NCBI GenBank assembly: GCA_963718305.1
Contig: CAVQZG010000018.1
Coordinates: forward strand, 434,001 to 498,000
Reading direction: 5' to 3'
DNA: 64,000 bases
From: RYN-230 sp963718305
GTDB lineage: Bacteria; Actinomycetota; Actinomycetes; Streptosporangiales; Streptosporangiaceae
Positions 44,295 to 53,886 of the stretch are shown in pieces. The notes beneath the pieces were generated by a model. The model was not told where the DNA came from, ran no database searches, and was given only the letters and a program-made list of their open reading frames with translations. The translations under genes and the position numbers were made by a program. Numbering within the stretch: position 1 is the stretch's first letter; each line of letters opens with the position of its first letter.

Positions 44295-44948
44295 ATGAGC
44301 GACACCAAACCCGCATCGTCGCAGCCACCGATGCTGACCGTCGCTCTCGACCTGCCGTCCGCACAGGTCCTCGCCGACCAGGCGTCGATCGTCTCGGACC
44401 TGCAGTTCGTCGTGGAATGCTGCAAGGAACTGCTCGGCGAGCTGGACAAGCCCGAGGAAGAGCGGGACCCGGTGGTGCCGCAGGCGCTGTGGTCGGCCGC
44501 CCTGGCCTCCTACTCCCGCTGTTTCAGCAAGGGCAAGCGGTTCGGCCTGGGCGCCGAAGACATCACCAGCCTCCCCCTCGAGGGAGAGGTCATGACGTTC
44601 CACAAGTGGGCCATCCAGCAGCGCACCAGGCTCACCACCCATCCGGCCGACCCGTTCGACGCGGCCAAGGTGGGGGCGGCGCTGGCCCGGCCCGGGCAGG
44701 GGAAGCGCCGGGTGGAGGGCATCGCGATCCTGACCACCAGCCGCGTCCTCGTCGACGACACCGGGGTGCGGCAGCTGGGCGCGCTGGCGTCGGCGCTGGC
44801 CAAGCAGACCGCGGAGCAGGCGCAGCAGCAGCAGGACACGGTGCTGGAGGAGGCGCAGCAGCTCGACCTGGACCGCCTCTACCGCCAGCCCCCGCTCAGC
44901 AGCGCCCGCCCCCTGCCCAACCTGCCCACTCTTCCCGCCCAGCCCTGA
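44295..44948 (+). CDS. hypothetical protein
   Basis: 217 aa, family not recognised. It is mostly helical and soluble. Visible features are PMLTVALDLPSAQVLADQAS near the start, an acidic ELDKPEEERDP segment, HKWAIQQRTRLTTHPADP in the middle, a Gln-rich helix (AEQAQQQQDTVLEEAQQ) near the end, and a Pro-rich C-terminus. There is no signal peptide or membrane helix. The ATG at 44295 has CGAGGAGA directly upstream, so the start is secure. It is probably monocistronic. Confidence 0.7.
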   Translation: MSDTKPASSQPPMLTVALDLPSAQVLADQASIVSDLQFVVECCKELLGELDKPEEERDPVVPQALWSAALASYSRCFSKGKRFGLGAEDITSLPLEGEVMTFHKWAIQQRTRLTTHPADPFDAAKVGAALARPGQGKRRVEGIAILTTSRVLVDDTGVRQLGALASALAKQTAEQAQQQQDTVLEEAQQLDLDRLYRQPPLSSARPLPNLPTLPAQP

Positions 44949-45053
44949 TCCGCCGCGCCTCGAAGCGGGTCATCGTCCACTGACGCCACCCGGACGGCGG
45001 CGCCGGTCTAGGGCCCTGCTGACTGGGCCGGGGTGATCGGGTAGAACGGGGGA

Positions 45054-45887
45054 ATGCCGGAGCTTCCCGAGGTCGAGACCGCCCGCAGCCTGATCGCTGA
45101 TCAGGCGCTGAACCGTCGGATCGTGGCGGTGGACGACTCGGACACGTACGTGACCCGCCCGCACATCCCCGGGCAGTTGCGTGACGCACTGGTCGGACGT
45201 TCACTTACGGCCGCCCGGCGGCGGGGCAAGTCCATCTGGATCGAGACCTCCGCGCTGGACGGGTCGGCCGCGCCCGGCCCTGATCTCGGTGTCCACTTGG
45301 GCATGAGCGGCAGCATCGTGGTCACGGCGCCAGACGGGGAGGCTGCTCAGGCCGGCGAGCCGCAGCCCGCCTGGAGAGGCCCCGTCGGCCCGGGGCCGGG
45401 CAAACCCGAGTGGAATCGCTTCACGATCGAGTTCGCCGACGGTGGCCGGCTGGCCCTGTTCGACAAGCGCCGGCTGGGGCGTGTCCGGCTGAGCCCCGAT
45501 ATCGCCGCCCTCGGTCCCGACGCTGAGGAGGTAACGCCGGAAGAGTTCCACCGTCTGCTCAGCAAGGGGACAATCGCGGTCAAGGCCCGGCTGCTGGATC
45601 AATCCAGGATCGCCGGGGTCGGGAATCTCCTGGCCGACGAGACACTCTGGCAGGCCAGGATCTCACCTGCGGCGCCGGTCAGCAGCCTCCGGCCCGAAGA
45701 GGTCGACCGCCTGTACCGGGCGCTGCAGACGGCGCTGAAGTCCGCCGCCCTTCACGGCGGCGCGCACACCGGCGAGATCATCCCGTTCCGGCACCAGGGC
45801 GCCCGGTGCCCGCGCGACGGCGCGGAGATGAAGCACGGCACGGTGGGCGGCCGGTCAACCTGGTGGTGTTCCCGGGAACAGGCCTGA
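45054..45887 (+). CDS. Fpg/Nei-family DNA glycosylase
   Basis: 277 aa. The N-terminus MPELPEVETARS carries the catalytic Pro2 nucleophile and Glu3 (mature numbering P1/E2). A beta-lysine lies in RRGKSIWIE. The helix-two-turn-helix region has KGTIAVKARLLDQSRIAGVG, then NLLADETLWQARI. It removes oxidised bases and cuts abasic sites. The C-terminal zinc finger is atypical: CPRDGAEM and TWWCSREQ keep only one cysteine of each usual CxxC pair, so the finger may not bind zinc. ATG with GGGGG upstream. Confidence 0.92.
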   Translation: MPELPEVETARSLIADQALNRRIVAVDDSDTYVTRPHIPGQLRDALVGRSLTAARRRGKSIWIETSALDGSAAPGPDLGVHLGMSGSIVVTAPDGEAAQAGEPQPAWRGPVGPGPGKPEWNRFTIEFADGGRLALFDKRRLGRVRLSPDIAALGPDAEEVTPEEFHRLLSKGTIAVKARLLDQSRIAGVGNLLADETLWQARISPAAPVSSLRPEEVDRLYRALQTALKSAALHGGAHTGEIIPFRHQGARCPRDGAEMKHGTVGGRSTWWCSREQA

Positions 45888-45905
45888 TGTGACAGCGTGC
45901 TGCCT

Positions 45906-48900
45906 ATGAGCGCGAGCGTGGTCAGCCCGGTGTTCGTCGGGCGACAGGAGGAGATCGCGTCGCTCACCGCCTTGCTGGACCAGGTCCAGCGCGGCGAGCC
46001 CGCGTTCGCGCTCATCGGGGGCGAGGCCGGGGTGGGGAAAACCCGGCTGCTCGGCGAGCTGGCCGTGCAGGCAGACCGGGCCGGGTTCACCGTCCTGCTC
46101 GGCCACTGCATCGAGCTCGGCGCGGAGGGACTTCCGCTCGCGCCACTGGTCGACGCGCTGCGCGCGCTGACCAGGGCCATCCCCGCGGACGAACTGGCCC
46201 AGGTGCTGGGCCGGCCGCGCCGGGCCTGGCCCGGCTGCTGCCCGAGCTCTCGCCGGACGTGGCGGCCCGGATGCCCGCCGACGGCATCCAGTCCGCCCAG
46301 CTGCTGGAACTGGTGCTCGGCCTGCTGGGACGGCTCAGCGCGGCCCGGCCGGTTCTGCTCGTCCTGGAGGACCTGCACTGGGCGGACCAGTCCACCCTGG
46401 AGCTGGTCGCGTTCCTGGTCCGCTCGCTGCGCGCGGTCCGGGTGCTGCTGGTGGCCACCTACCGGTCCGACGAGCTGCACCGGCGCCATCCACTGCGGCC
46501 GCTGCTCATCGGCTGGGAGCGGGTCCGGACCGTCAACCGCGTCGAGCTGCTGCGGTTCCAGCGCGACGAGGTCGCCACCCAGCTGGCCGCGATCCTGGCT
46601 GACGAACCCCGTCCCGGGCTGGTCAACCTGGTCTTCGACCGGTCGGGCGGCAACGCCTACCTGGTGGAAGAACTCGCCGGCGTGATACGCCGGGGCGGGG
46701 ACCCGGCGGACCTGCCGCCGTCCCTGGTCGACGTGCTGCTGAGCGGGGTGGATTCGCTGAGCGTGGCCGCGCAGCGGCTGCTGCGCACGGCGGCGGTGGC
46801 CGGGAAACGGGTGCCCGACCGGCTGCTGGCCGAGGTGGCGGGCCTGGACGAGGCTGAACTGTTCGCCGCCCTCCGGGAGGCGCTCGAAAGTCATCTGCTG
46901 GTGGTGGACCAGAGCGGCCACGGGTACGAGTTCCGGCACGCGCTCACCCGGGACGCCATCTACGAGGACATGCTGCCGGGGGAACGGGTCCGGCTGCACG
47001 CCGCGTACGGGGAGACCCTGGCCCGGGAGCCGGGGCTGGCGGGTGAGGATACCGGGGTGGCCGCCGCGCTGGCCCACCACTGGTACGCCGCGCTCGACCT
47101 GCCGCGCGCCCTGCCGGCCTGCGTCGCGGCCGGCCAGGCCATGACCTCCTACGCACCCGCCGAGGCGCAGCGGCACCTGGAGCGGGCCCTGGAGATCTGG
47201 CCCCGGGTGCCGGACGCCGAGGAGCGCACCGGGCTCGACCAGGTCGGGGTCATCCGGCTGGCGGCGGACGCGGCCTATGAGTCGGGCGCGGTGGACCGGT
47301 CGGTGTCCCTGTTCGACCAGGCCCTCGCCGACCTGCCCGCCGAGGGCGACTCCGTGCGGCGGGCGCTGGTCATCGAGCGCCGCGCGCTGGCCCTGCGGGA
47401 CAGCGGCCGGGAGATGGAGGCCATCGCCGAACTGGAGCGGGCGCTCGCCCTGCTGCCCCCCGGCGAGGTGACCCGGGCCCACGCGGTGGTCCTCGCGTCG
47501 CTGGCGGGCGCCCTGCTCCGCACGTCCGGCCGGGACGTGGCGGCCGGGGACGCGGCTAAGCGCGCCGTGGCCGCCGCCCGGGCGACCGGGGCCGCGGAGG
47601 TTGAGGCGGACGCCTTGATCAGCCTGGGGCTGGCGCAGGGTTACCTGAGGACGGCCGACGTTGACACCGACGCGATCCGGTCGGGCCTCGCGCTGGCGCT
47701 GGCGCATAATGTCCCGGCCACGGCCCTGCGCGGCTACGTGAACCTTTCCGACGTGCTGGAACTCTGGGGCCGGCACGCTGAGGCGGCGGAAGTGGCCCGG
47801 GAGGGGCTCCTCCTGGCGGACCGGGTGGGGATGGTCCGGGCCCTGGGCGCCTACCTGATCGGCAACCTGGCTGAGCCGCTGCTGCGGCTCGGCCGGTGGG
47901 CCGAGGTGGACCGGCTGCTGGCCCAGGCCCTGTCAACGGTGCCGGAGGGCATCTTCGCCGCCTCCGTGCTGCAGTTGCGGGCCGAGCGGGCCGCCATGAG
48001 CGGGCGTTACGCCGACGCCGAGGCGGACCTGCGCACGGCGCGCGGGGCCCTGGCCGGTACGACTGACATGCAGTTCGTCCTGCCGCTGGGCTATGTCACG
48101 GCCACGGCCGCGCTAGGCCGGGGTGACCTGGCCGCCGCCCGGGCGGCGGTCGCCGGGTGCCTGCCCGATGAGCCCTTCGTGTGGGGGGCCCGGTACAGCT
48201 GGCCTTTGCTGTGGCTGGGCATCCGGATCGAGGCCGACGAGGCGGTCCGGGCCCGGGACCGTCACGAAGCGGTCCCGGAGCAGAGCGCGGCCCGCCACCA
48301 GGTGCTGGCCGCGGGGGCGACCGGCCTTCCCGCCACCACTCCACCCGCCCGGGGGTACCGGGCCCTGTTCGAGGCAGAGCAGAGCCGGTTCCTCGGTCAC
48401 GACGACCCGCGGCTCTGGTCGGCGGCGGTAACAGAGTGGGAAGTGGCGCAGGAGCCATACCCCCTGGCCTACACGTGGCTGCGGCGCGCCGAATCGGAGT
48501 CCGCGGGCGGCGACCGGCAGGCCGCCAGCCGCTCCGTGCGGCAGGCCGATGTCATCGCGGGCCGGCTCGGGGCGGATCCGATCGCGGCCGAAGCGGCGGC
48601 ACTCGCCCGCCGGGCCCGGCTGGACCTGGGCAGCGGCCCGGACGGGCCGGGCCCGGACGGTCAGGCCGGGGCGTCCGCGCCGCCGGCGCCTCACGGACCC
48701 GCGGCCGGGGAGTCCGCGGCCGGGGAGCCGACGGCCGGGGACCCCGCGGACGAACTCGCCCGGTTCGGCCTGACCGACCGGGAACGTGAGGTCCTGTTGC
48801 TGCTGGCCGACGGCCGCTCCAACCCCGAGATCGCCCAGGCCCTGTTCATCAGCCCGAAGACGGCCAGCGTGCACGTCTCCAACATCCTGGCCAAGCTGGG

Positions 48901-48964
48901 GGTCGGCGGCCGGGTGGAAGCCGCCGCGGTGGTGCACCGGCTGGGAGTGCCCGGCACCCGGTGA
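45906..48964 (+). pseudogene. LuxR-family regulator with N-terminal ATPase (MalT-like), frameshifted
   Basis: About 1,019 codons. AAA-type NTPase: FVGRQEEIASLTALLDQV, Walker A GGEAGVGKT, then, after a break at about 46205-46225, ARLLPELSPDVAARM, Walker B VLLVLEDLHWADQSTLEL and the LVATYRSDELHRRHPLRPLL motif. A long TPR-like helical region follows (from ~300 to ~920), then the LuxR helix-turn-helix LTDREREVLLLLADGRSN and SPKTASVHVSNILAKLGVGG. Only the small shift between VLGRP and ARLLPEL separates the two frames. It would be an inducer-responsive regulator; the target is unknown. Confidence 0.85.
48701..48745. repeat. 3 x 15-bp array in the LuxR regulator linker
   Basis: gcggccggggagtcc, gcggccggggagccg and acggccggggacccc encode AAGES-AAGEP-TAGDP just before the DNA-binding domain. 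Confidence 0.88.
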
Positions 48965-49013
48965 TGGGCACCCGGTGAGGGCACTCGGTGATTGGCACTC
49001 CGTGATGGGCACC
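48959..49013. repeat. 13-14-bp array across the LuxR regulator stop
   Basis: cggtgatgggcacc, cggtgagggcact, cggtgattggcact and ccgtgatgggcacc in tandem. The first unit contains the TGA stop of the regulator, so the stop region has been copied three times. Confidence 0.85.
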
Positions 49014-49194
49014 GAGGTGACGGACGGCTAAGGACCGGGCCGCCTCATCTGAGGCGCCCGCCCGGCCCGCTAAGCACCGTGCCGCGGAATCTGAGGCGGC
49101 CCGGAACGCCTGCTAGGGCAGCCGGCCGATGCGGCTCCCGGCCCCTTAGCCCGACCGTGGGAAGGGACATCACCACGGCGGACGGGACGGCACC

Positions 49195-50493
49195 ATGAAC
49201 ATCCAGCAGGCGAAGCCCGGGACGATCCGGGCGGCATTGCGTTACCCGGCGTTCCGCTGGCTGCTCGGCGGGCTCGCCGTGTCCCAGCTGGGCGACTGGC
49301 TCTACAACCTGGCCCTCATCGCGCTGGTCTATGAGCGCACCCACTCGGCGCTGTGGGCCGGGATCACCACCGCCGCGCGGGTCGTGCCGGTCGTGGCCCT
49401 GGGCCCGCTGGGCGGGGTGGTGGCCGACCGCTTCGACCGGCGCCGCGTCATGATCACCTGCGACGTCGCGCGGATCGTCCTCATGGTCCTGCTGGCCCTC
49501 TTCGTGGCCACCCACGCACCAATTGTGCTGGCCCCGGTGATCGCCGCGGTGGCGACCGCCTTCGCCACCCCCTACCTGCCGTGCGTGGCCGCGACCACGC
49601 CCCGGCTGGTCGATGACGCGGACCTGCCCGGCGCGAACGCCGCGCGGTCCGCGGTCAACGGGCTGGGCATCATCGCCGGGCCCGCGCTTGGCGGGGTCCT
49701 GCTGCTGCTCGGATCGCCGGCCCTCGCGTTCCTGCTGAACGCGGTCACGTTCGGGCTGGCCGCCCTCGCGGTGCTGGCCATCCCGGCCGACCAGACGTTC
49801 CGGCCCGCGCGGTCAGAAGGCCGCCCGGACGGGCTGCTGCGCGGGATGGCCGAGGGCGCGCAGGCGCTCCGCTCCCACCCGGCCGCCCTGCGGCTCGTGG
49901 GCGCGGACATCATGTGCAGCCTGATCTACGGCGCCCAGACCGTGCTCCTGCTGCTGGTCTCCCGCTCGCTGGGGATGGGCGCGCACGGCTACGGCTACCT
50001 GTTCGCCGGCATCGGGGCCGGCGCGCTGGCCGGCACGGCCCTGGCCGGGCGGGTGCAGCGCTGGGGGCACCCGCGCTTCGTGCTGGCGGCCGCGCTCGCC
50101 GCCGTCGGGCTGCCGATGCCGCTGCTGGCCATCGCGCACTGGCCTGCCATCGCCATCGCCCTGGTCGCGGCCACCGGCGCGGGCGCGGTCCTGGTGGAGA
50201 TCCTCACCGACACCGGCCTGCAGCGGATGCTGGACGAGGACGTGTTCGGCCGGGCCTACGGGCTGGCCCTGCCCGCATCGCTGGCGGGGATCGTCGCCGG
50301 GTCGCTGGCCGCGCCGCTGCTGGCCGGCGCGCTGGGCGGTCGCGGGGCGCTGGTCGCCATGGGGCTAGCGGTACTGGCCTACGCGCTGTTCCTGCTCCGC
50401 CGGAGTCCGGCCCAGCGCGAGCCCGTCACCGCCCAGGCGGCGCCGGCCATCGTGCCGGAGCCCGCGGCCAGCGTCCTGGTCGCCCAGCCATAA
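49195..50493 (+). CDS. MFS transporter
   Basis: 432 aa, 12-helix drug/macrolide-efflux-like MFS carrier. The first helices contain LLGGLAVSQLGDWLYNLALI and the loop motif GGVVADRFDRRRVMI. Later helices contain NGLGIIAGPALGGVLLLLG and HGYGYLFAGIGAGALAGTAL. The sequence is complete and in frame. The ATG at 49195 has GGACGGGACGG upstream as a weak SD. The substrate is unknown. A long perfect palindrome follows the stop. Confidence 0.9.
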   Translation: MNIQQAKPGTIRAALRYPAFRWLLGGLAVSQLGDWLYNLALIALVYERTHSALWAGITTAARVVPVVALGPLGGVVADRFDRRRVMITCDVARIVLMVLLALFVATHAPIVLAPVIAAVATAFATPYLPCVAATTPRLVDDADLPGANAARSAVNGLGIIAGPALGGVLLLLGSPALAFLLNAVTFGLAALAVLAIPADQTFRPARSEGRPDGLLRGMAEGAQALRSHPAALRLVGADIMCSLIYGAQTVLLLLVSRSLGMGAHGYGYLFAGIGAGALAGTALAGRVQRWGHPRFVLAAALAAVGLPMPLLAIAHWPAIAIALVAATGAGAVLVEILTDTGLQRMLDEDVFGRAYGLALPASLAGIVAGSLAAPLLAGALGGRGALVAMGLAVLAYALFLLRRSPAQREPVTAQAAPAIVPEPAASVLVAQP

Positions 50494-50502
50494 GGCCCGT
50501 AC

Positions 50503-50538
50503 GCCTGAGGCCGGGCCCGGCCGGGCCCGGCCTCAGGC
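50503..50538. terminator. perfect 36-bp palindrome between convergent genes
   Basis: gcctgaggccgggcccgg directly followed by its exact complement; 18-bp arms with no spacer. It starts 10 nt after the MFS stop and overlaps the TGA (50533-50535) of the minus-strand kinase. Confidence 0.75.
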
Positions 50539-52032
50539 ATAGAGCCGGGGCAAGGTGATGGCGAAGCGGGTGCGGCCCGGCTTGCTGTCCACGGTGATGC
50601 TGCCGCCGTGCGCGGTGGTGACCGCGTCCACGATGGCCAGGCCCAGCCCGGTGCTCCCGGCCGCGCGGGAGCGGGACGAATCCCCGCGGACGAACCGCTC
50701 GAACAGCGCGGGCTGCAGCTCCGGCGGGATGCCGGGCCCGTCGTCGGTCACGCTCAGCTCGACCGTGCCCGGCTGCGCGCCGTCGGCCAGCGCGACCGTG
50801 ACCGTGGTGTCCTTCGGGGTGTGCCTGGTCGCGTTGCTCATCAGGTTGACCAGCACCTGGTGCAGCCGGTGCTCATCCCCGCGGACCAGCACGGCCTCCT
50901 GCGGGAGTTCGAGTATCCAGCGGTGGTCCGCCGAGGCCACCCGGGCGTCGTCGGTCGCGTCGATGGCCAGCCGGGACAGGTCCACTGGCTCGCGGGCCAG
51001 CGGGCGGCCCGCGTCCAGCTGGGCGAGCAGCAGCAGCTCGTCGACCAGCACGCTCATCCGGGCCGACTCCGACTCCACCCGGCGCAGCGCGTGCGCGATG
51101 TCGGCGGGATCCGCGTCCGGGTTGCGCAGCGCCAGCTCCGCGTAGCCGCGGATGGCGGCCAGCGGGGTGCGCAGCTCGTGGCTGGCGTCGGCGGCGAAGC
51201 GGCGCAGCCGCGCCTCGCTGGCCGCCCGGCGGGCCAGCGCGCCCTCGACGTGGCCGAGCATCCGGTTGAACGCCTCGGCGACCTGGCCTACCTCGGTCCG
51301 CGGGCTGATGTCCGGGACCCGCTCGGCCAGGGTGACCTCGCCGCTGGCCAGGGGCAGCTGGGTGACCCGGGTCGCGGTGGCCGCGACCCGGCGCAGCGGG
51401 CGCAAGGACAGCCGCACGAAGCCCGTGCCGATGATGCCGGCCAGGACCAGCACGGCCGAGAACGCGACCAGCTCGGCGATCTCGACCTTGCGCAGGGTGG
51501 ATTGCATGCCGGCCAGCGGCAGGCCGGTGATGAGCACGTCACCGTCCAGCCCCTTGATCGCGGTGAGCCGGTAGTCGCCGTGGAGGGAGTCCAGGTTCTC
51601 GGTGTAGTACCGGCCGTCGGGGGGCAGCCCGATGAGGATGGCCTCGTCCGCGGCGGACAGGTGACTCTGGCCGTCAATGATGCCCTGGTCGGTCACCACG
51701 CCGTCCTTCACCCGGGCGCCGAACGTCCCGGCGCTGAGCCCCGGGGTCTTGTTGCAGTTCGTGACCGCGGCCCCCCGGGGCGGGGGCGGCCCCTCGTGGT
51801 GCATCTCCTCCATGCAGGAGGCATACCGGCCGCCCGCGGACTGGAGCTGATAATCCAGCTGGTTGAGCAGCGTGTGACTGAGCACGAGGTAGGTGACCAG
51901 GCCCACGCCCGCGCAGGCCAGCGCGAGCAAGGCCACCAGGCCGGTGATGAGCTGCCCGCGCAGCGACCGGGTGGCGAGCCAGCTGGCAGGCCGGTCCCGC
52001 CACCGGACGTGCGGGACCCTGGGACCGCGCAT
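50533..52032 (-). CDS. HAMP sensor histidine kinase (orphan)
   Basis: 499 aa. TM1 (LITGLVALLALACAGVGLVT), a ~130-residue external sensor, TM2 (LVAFSAVLVLAGIIGTGFV), a HAMP domain, then HisKA with the H-box FAADASHELRTPLAAIRGYA, an N-box LVNLMSNATRHTP, and G-boxes DDGPGIP and GSTGLGLAIVDA. It resembles TcrY/PrrB-like kinases, which normally follow an OmpR-type regulator gene; no response regulator lies next to it on either side. ATG at 52032. Its stop codon is inside the terminator palindrome. Confidence 0.93.
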   Translation of the reverse strand: MRGPRVPHVRWRDRPASWLATRSLRGQLITGLVALLALACAGVGLVTYLVLSHTLLNQLDYQLQSAGGRYASCMEEMHHEGPPPPRGAAVTNCNKTPGLSAGTFGARVKDGVVTDQGIIDGQSHLSAADEAILIGLPPDGRYYTENLDSLHGDYRLTAIKGLDGDVLITGLPLAGMQSTLRKVEIAELVAFSAVLVLAGIIGTGFVRLSLRPLRRVAATATRVTQLPLASGEVTLAERVPDISPRTEVGQVAEAFNRMLGHVEGALARRAASEARLRRFAADASHELRTPLAAIRGYAELALRNPDADPADIAHALRRVESESARMSVLVDELLLLAQLDAGRPLAREPVDLSRLAIDATDDARVASADHRWILELPQEAVLVRGDEHRLHQVLVNLMSNATRHTPKDTTVTVALADGAQPGTVELSVTDDGPGIPPELQPALFERFVRGDSSRSRAAGSTGLGLAIVDAVTTAHGGSITVDSKPGRTRFAITLPRLYA

Positions 52033-52176
52033 CTCAGCACTATGCCCGCTGTTACTCCGCGAATGTTCTGGTGACCTTCTGTGTTGCTTCTCAAGCCTTC
52101 AGAGCGGGTCAGGGGCCGGGCCGCGGCCGGTCATCGGCGGGCGGAGCAGCCGAAAGCGCACGTTACAGTGCTGCCT

Positions 52177-52782
52177 ATGGATGCCGAGCTCAGGGACGTG
52201 ATCACGGCGAACCTGGCCCGCTTCCCCCGGGCCGAGGCGTCCCCGGAGGGCCTCAAGGTCGCCTCGGTCGCGGTCTGCATCGTGCTCCAGCAGGAGGTGC
52301 CCGCCCTGCTGATCACCAGGCGGGCGCCGACCCTGCGCAACCACGCCGGCCAGTGGGCGCTGCCCGGCGGACGCCACGACGCGGGGGAGTCCGCCGTGGA
52401 CGCCGCGCTGCGGGAGTTGCGCGAGGAGACGGGGGTCGAGGTCGCCCCCGGTGCGGTGCTCGGCCTGCTGGATGACTACGTCACCCGGTCGGGGTACCTG
52501 ATGACCCCGGTAGTCGTCTGGGGCGGCCAGGTCCGCCCGGGGATGAACGGCCCGGAGTCCGAGGTGGACGAGATCCACGCCATCCCGCTGGCCGATTTCG
52601 ACGTCCCGCCCCGGCTGGTGCGGATCCCCGAGTCGGAGGCCCCCGTCATCCAGCTGCCCCTGCTCGGGCGGTATGTGCACGCGCCGACCGCCGCGATCAT
52701 CTACCAGTTCTGCCAGGCGGGCCTGCACGGGAACATGATCCGGGTGTCGCATTTCGAGCAGCCCGTATTTGCCTGGAAGTAG
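52177..52782 (+). CDS. Nudix hydrolase (CoA-pyrophosphatase-like)
   Basis: 201 aa. A complete Nudix box: G-x5-E-x7-REUxEExGU is read in GRHDAGESAVDAALRELREE followed by TGV. The flanking motif LLITRRAPTLRNHAGQWALP resembles the UPF0035/NudL signature of CoA pyrophosphatases. It probably hydrolyses a nucleoside diphosphate derivative in the cytosol. The ATG at 52177 is preferred to an open frame starting at 52081 because it matches the family's N-terminus. Confidence 0.88.
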   Translation: MDAELRDVITANLARFPRAEASPEGLKVASVAVCIVLQQEVPALLITRRAPTLRNHAGQWALPGGRHDAGESAVDAALRELREETGVEVAPGAVLGLLDDYVTRSGYLMTPVVVWGGQVRPGMNGPESEVDEIHAIPLADFDVPPRLVRIPESEAPVIQLPLLGRYVHAPTAAIIYQFCQAGLHGNMIRVSHFEQPVFAWK

Positions 52783-52932
52783 CCCGCCGCCCGGAACCAG
52801 CCAGCCCGGCGGGCCGGGCCCGGCCCGTTGATAGCCTGCACCAAAATGCCCGCATCAAAAGCGCGGCACCAGCACACGCAGCGACCTGCCCGGCGGCGCA
52901 CCGCCGCCGGCGCTACCCGGGGAAAGGTGGAC

Positions 52933-53796
52933 ATGCCGGCCAGCAAACCGTCGGCGGCCGCCGCCTCTGGCGCGGCACCGGCCCTGTCCCGGCGGCACGC
53001 GGCCGGGGCCCCGAGCGCCCGCGGGCTGCTGTTCACGCTGCTGGGCGAGTTCGTGCTGACCACCGACGGGACGGCCTGGACGTCGGCCGTGCTCGCCGCC
53101 TTCGCCCGGCTGGGTGTCGAGGAGAAGGCCACCCGGCAGGCGCTGATGCGCACCGCCGCGGCGGGCTGGCTGGAGGCCGAGAAGCTGGGCCGCCGGACCC
53201 GGTGGCGGCTCACCGGCAGTGCGCGGCGGCTGCTGACCGACGGGGCGGAGCGCATCTACTCCTTCACCGGGCCCGCCGAGGACTGGGACGGCCGCTGGCT
53301 GCTGGTGTACGCGCGTATCCCGGAGAGCGACCGGCGGGCCCGGCACGTGGTGCGCAGCCGGCTCAGCTGGGCCGGGTTCGGGTCCCTCGGCGCGGGCCTG
53401 TGGATCAGCCCGCACCCGGACCGGGAGGCCGAGGCCATCGAGGTGCTCCGGGCGGCCGGCCTCGACGGGGACGCCCACGTGTTCGTGGCCACCCGGTCGG
53501 GTCTCGGTGATGAGCGGGTGATGGTAGCGGCCGCGTGGGACCTGGCCGCGGTCGAGGACCAGTACGAGCAGTTCATCGAGGAGTTCCGCGACCCCGCACC
53601 CGGTGACGCGCTGGCCCGGCAGGTCGAGCTGGTGCACGCCTGGCGGCGGTTCCCGTCGGTCGACCCGGCGCTGCCCCGCGAGCTGCTGCCCGCCCGCTGG
53701 AGCGGGCTGGAAGCGGCCCGCCTGTTCGCGGACCGCCATCAGCGCTGGTCTGGCGACGCCCGGCTGGAGTGGAAGCGGCTCAACGACCCGGCCTGA
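52933..53796 (+). CDS. PaaX-family transcriptional regulator
   Basis: 287 aa. PaaX-like N-terminal winged helix (LLFTLLGEFVLTTDGTAWTS, then VLAAFARLGVEEKATRQALM and a wing GRRTRWRLTG), the central WDGRWLLVYARIPESDRRAR, and a C-terminal domain with LVHAWRRFPSVDPALPRELL. PaaX senses an aryl-CoA (phenylacetyl-CoA). Just upstream of the box cluster this copy may sense benzoyl-CoA or another aryl-CoA (inference). The ATG at 52933 has GGAAAGGTGGAC before it; an earlier in-frame ATG at 52846 begins with a near copy of the same peptide (MPASK), again a short duplication. Confidence 0.88.
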   Translation: MPASKPSAAAASGAAPALSRRHAAGAPSARGLLFTLLGEFVLTTDGTAWTSAVLAAFARLGVEEKATRQALMRTAAAGWLEAEKLGRRTRWRLTGSARRLLTDGAERIYSFTGPAEDWDGRWLLVYARIPESDRRARHVVRSRLSWAGFGSLGAGLWISPHPDREAEAIEVLRAAGLDGDAHVFVATRSGLGDERVMVAAAWDLAAVEDQYEQFIEEFRDPAPGDALARQVELVHAWRRFPSVDPALPRELLPARWSGLEAARLFADRHQRWSGDARLEWKRLNDPA

Positions 53797-53886
53797 GTTC
53801 CGCGCCGGCGCCGGCGGGGCCGCCGGCTCAACTCCGGCGGCCCGGTCCGCAAAATCGGGACTTCGCAGCAAAAGATCTACACGGTA

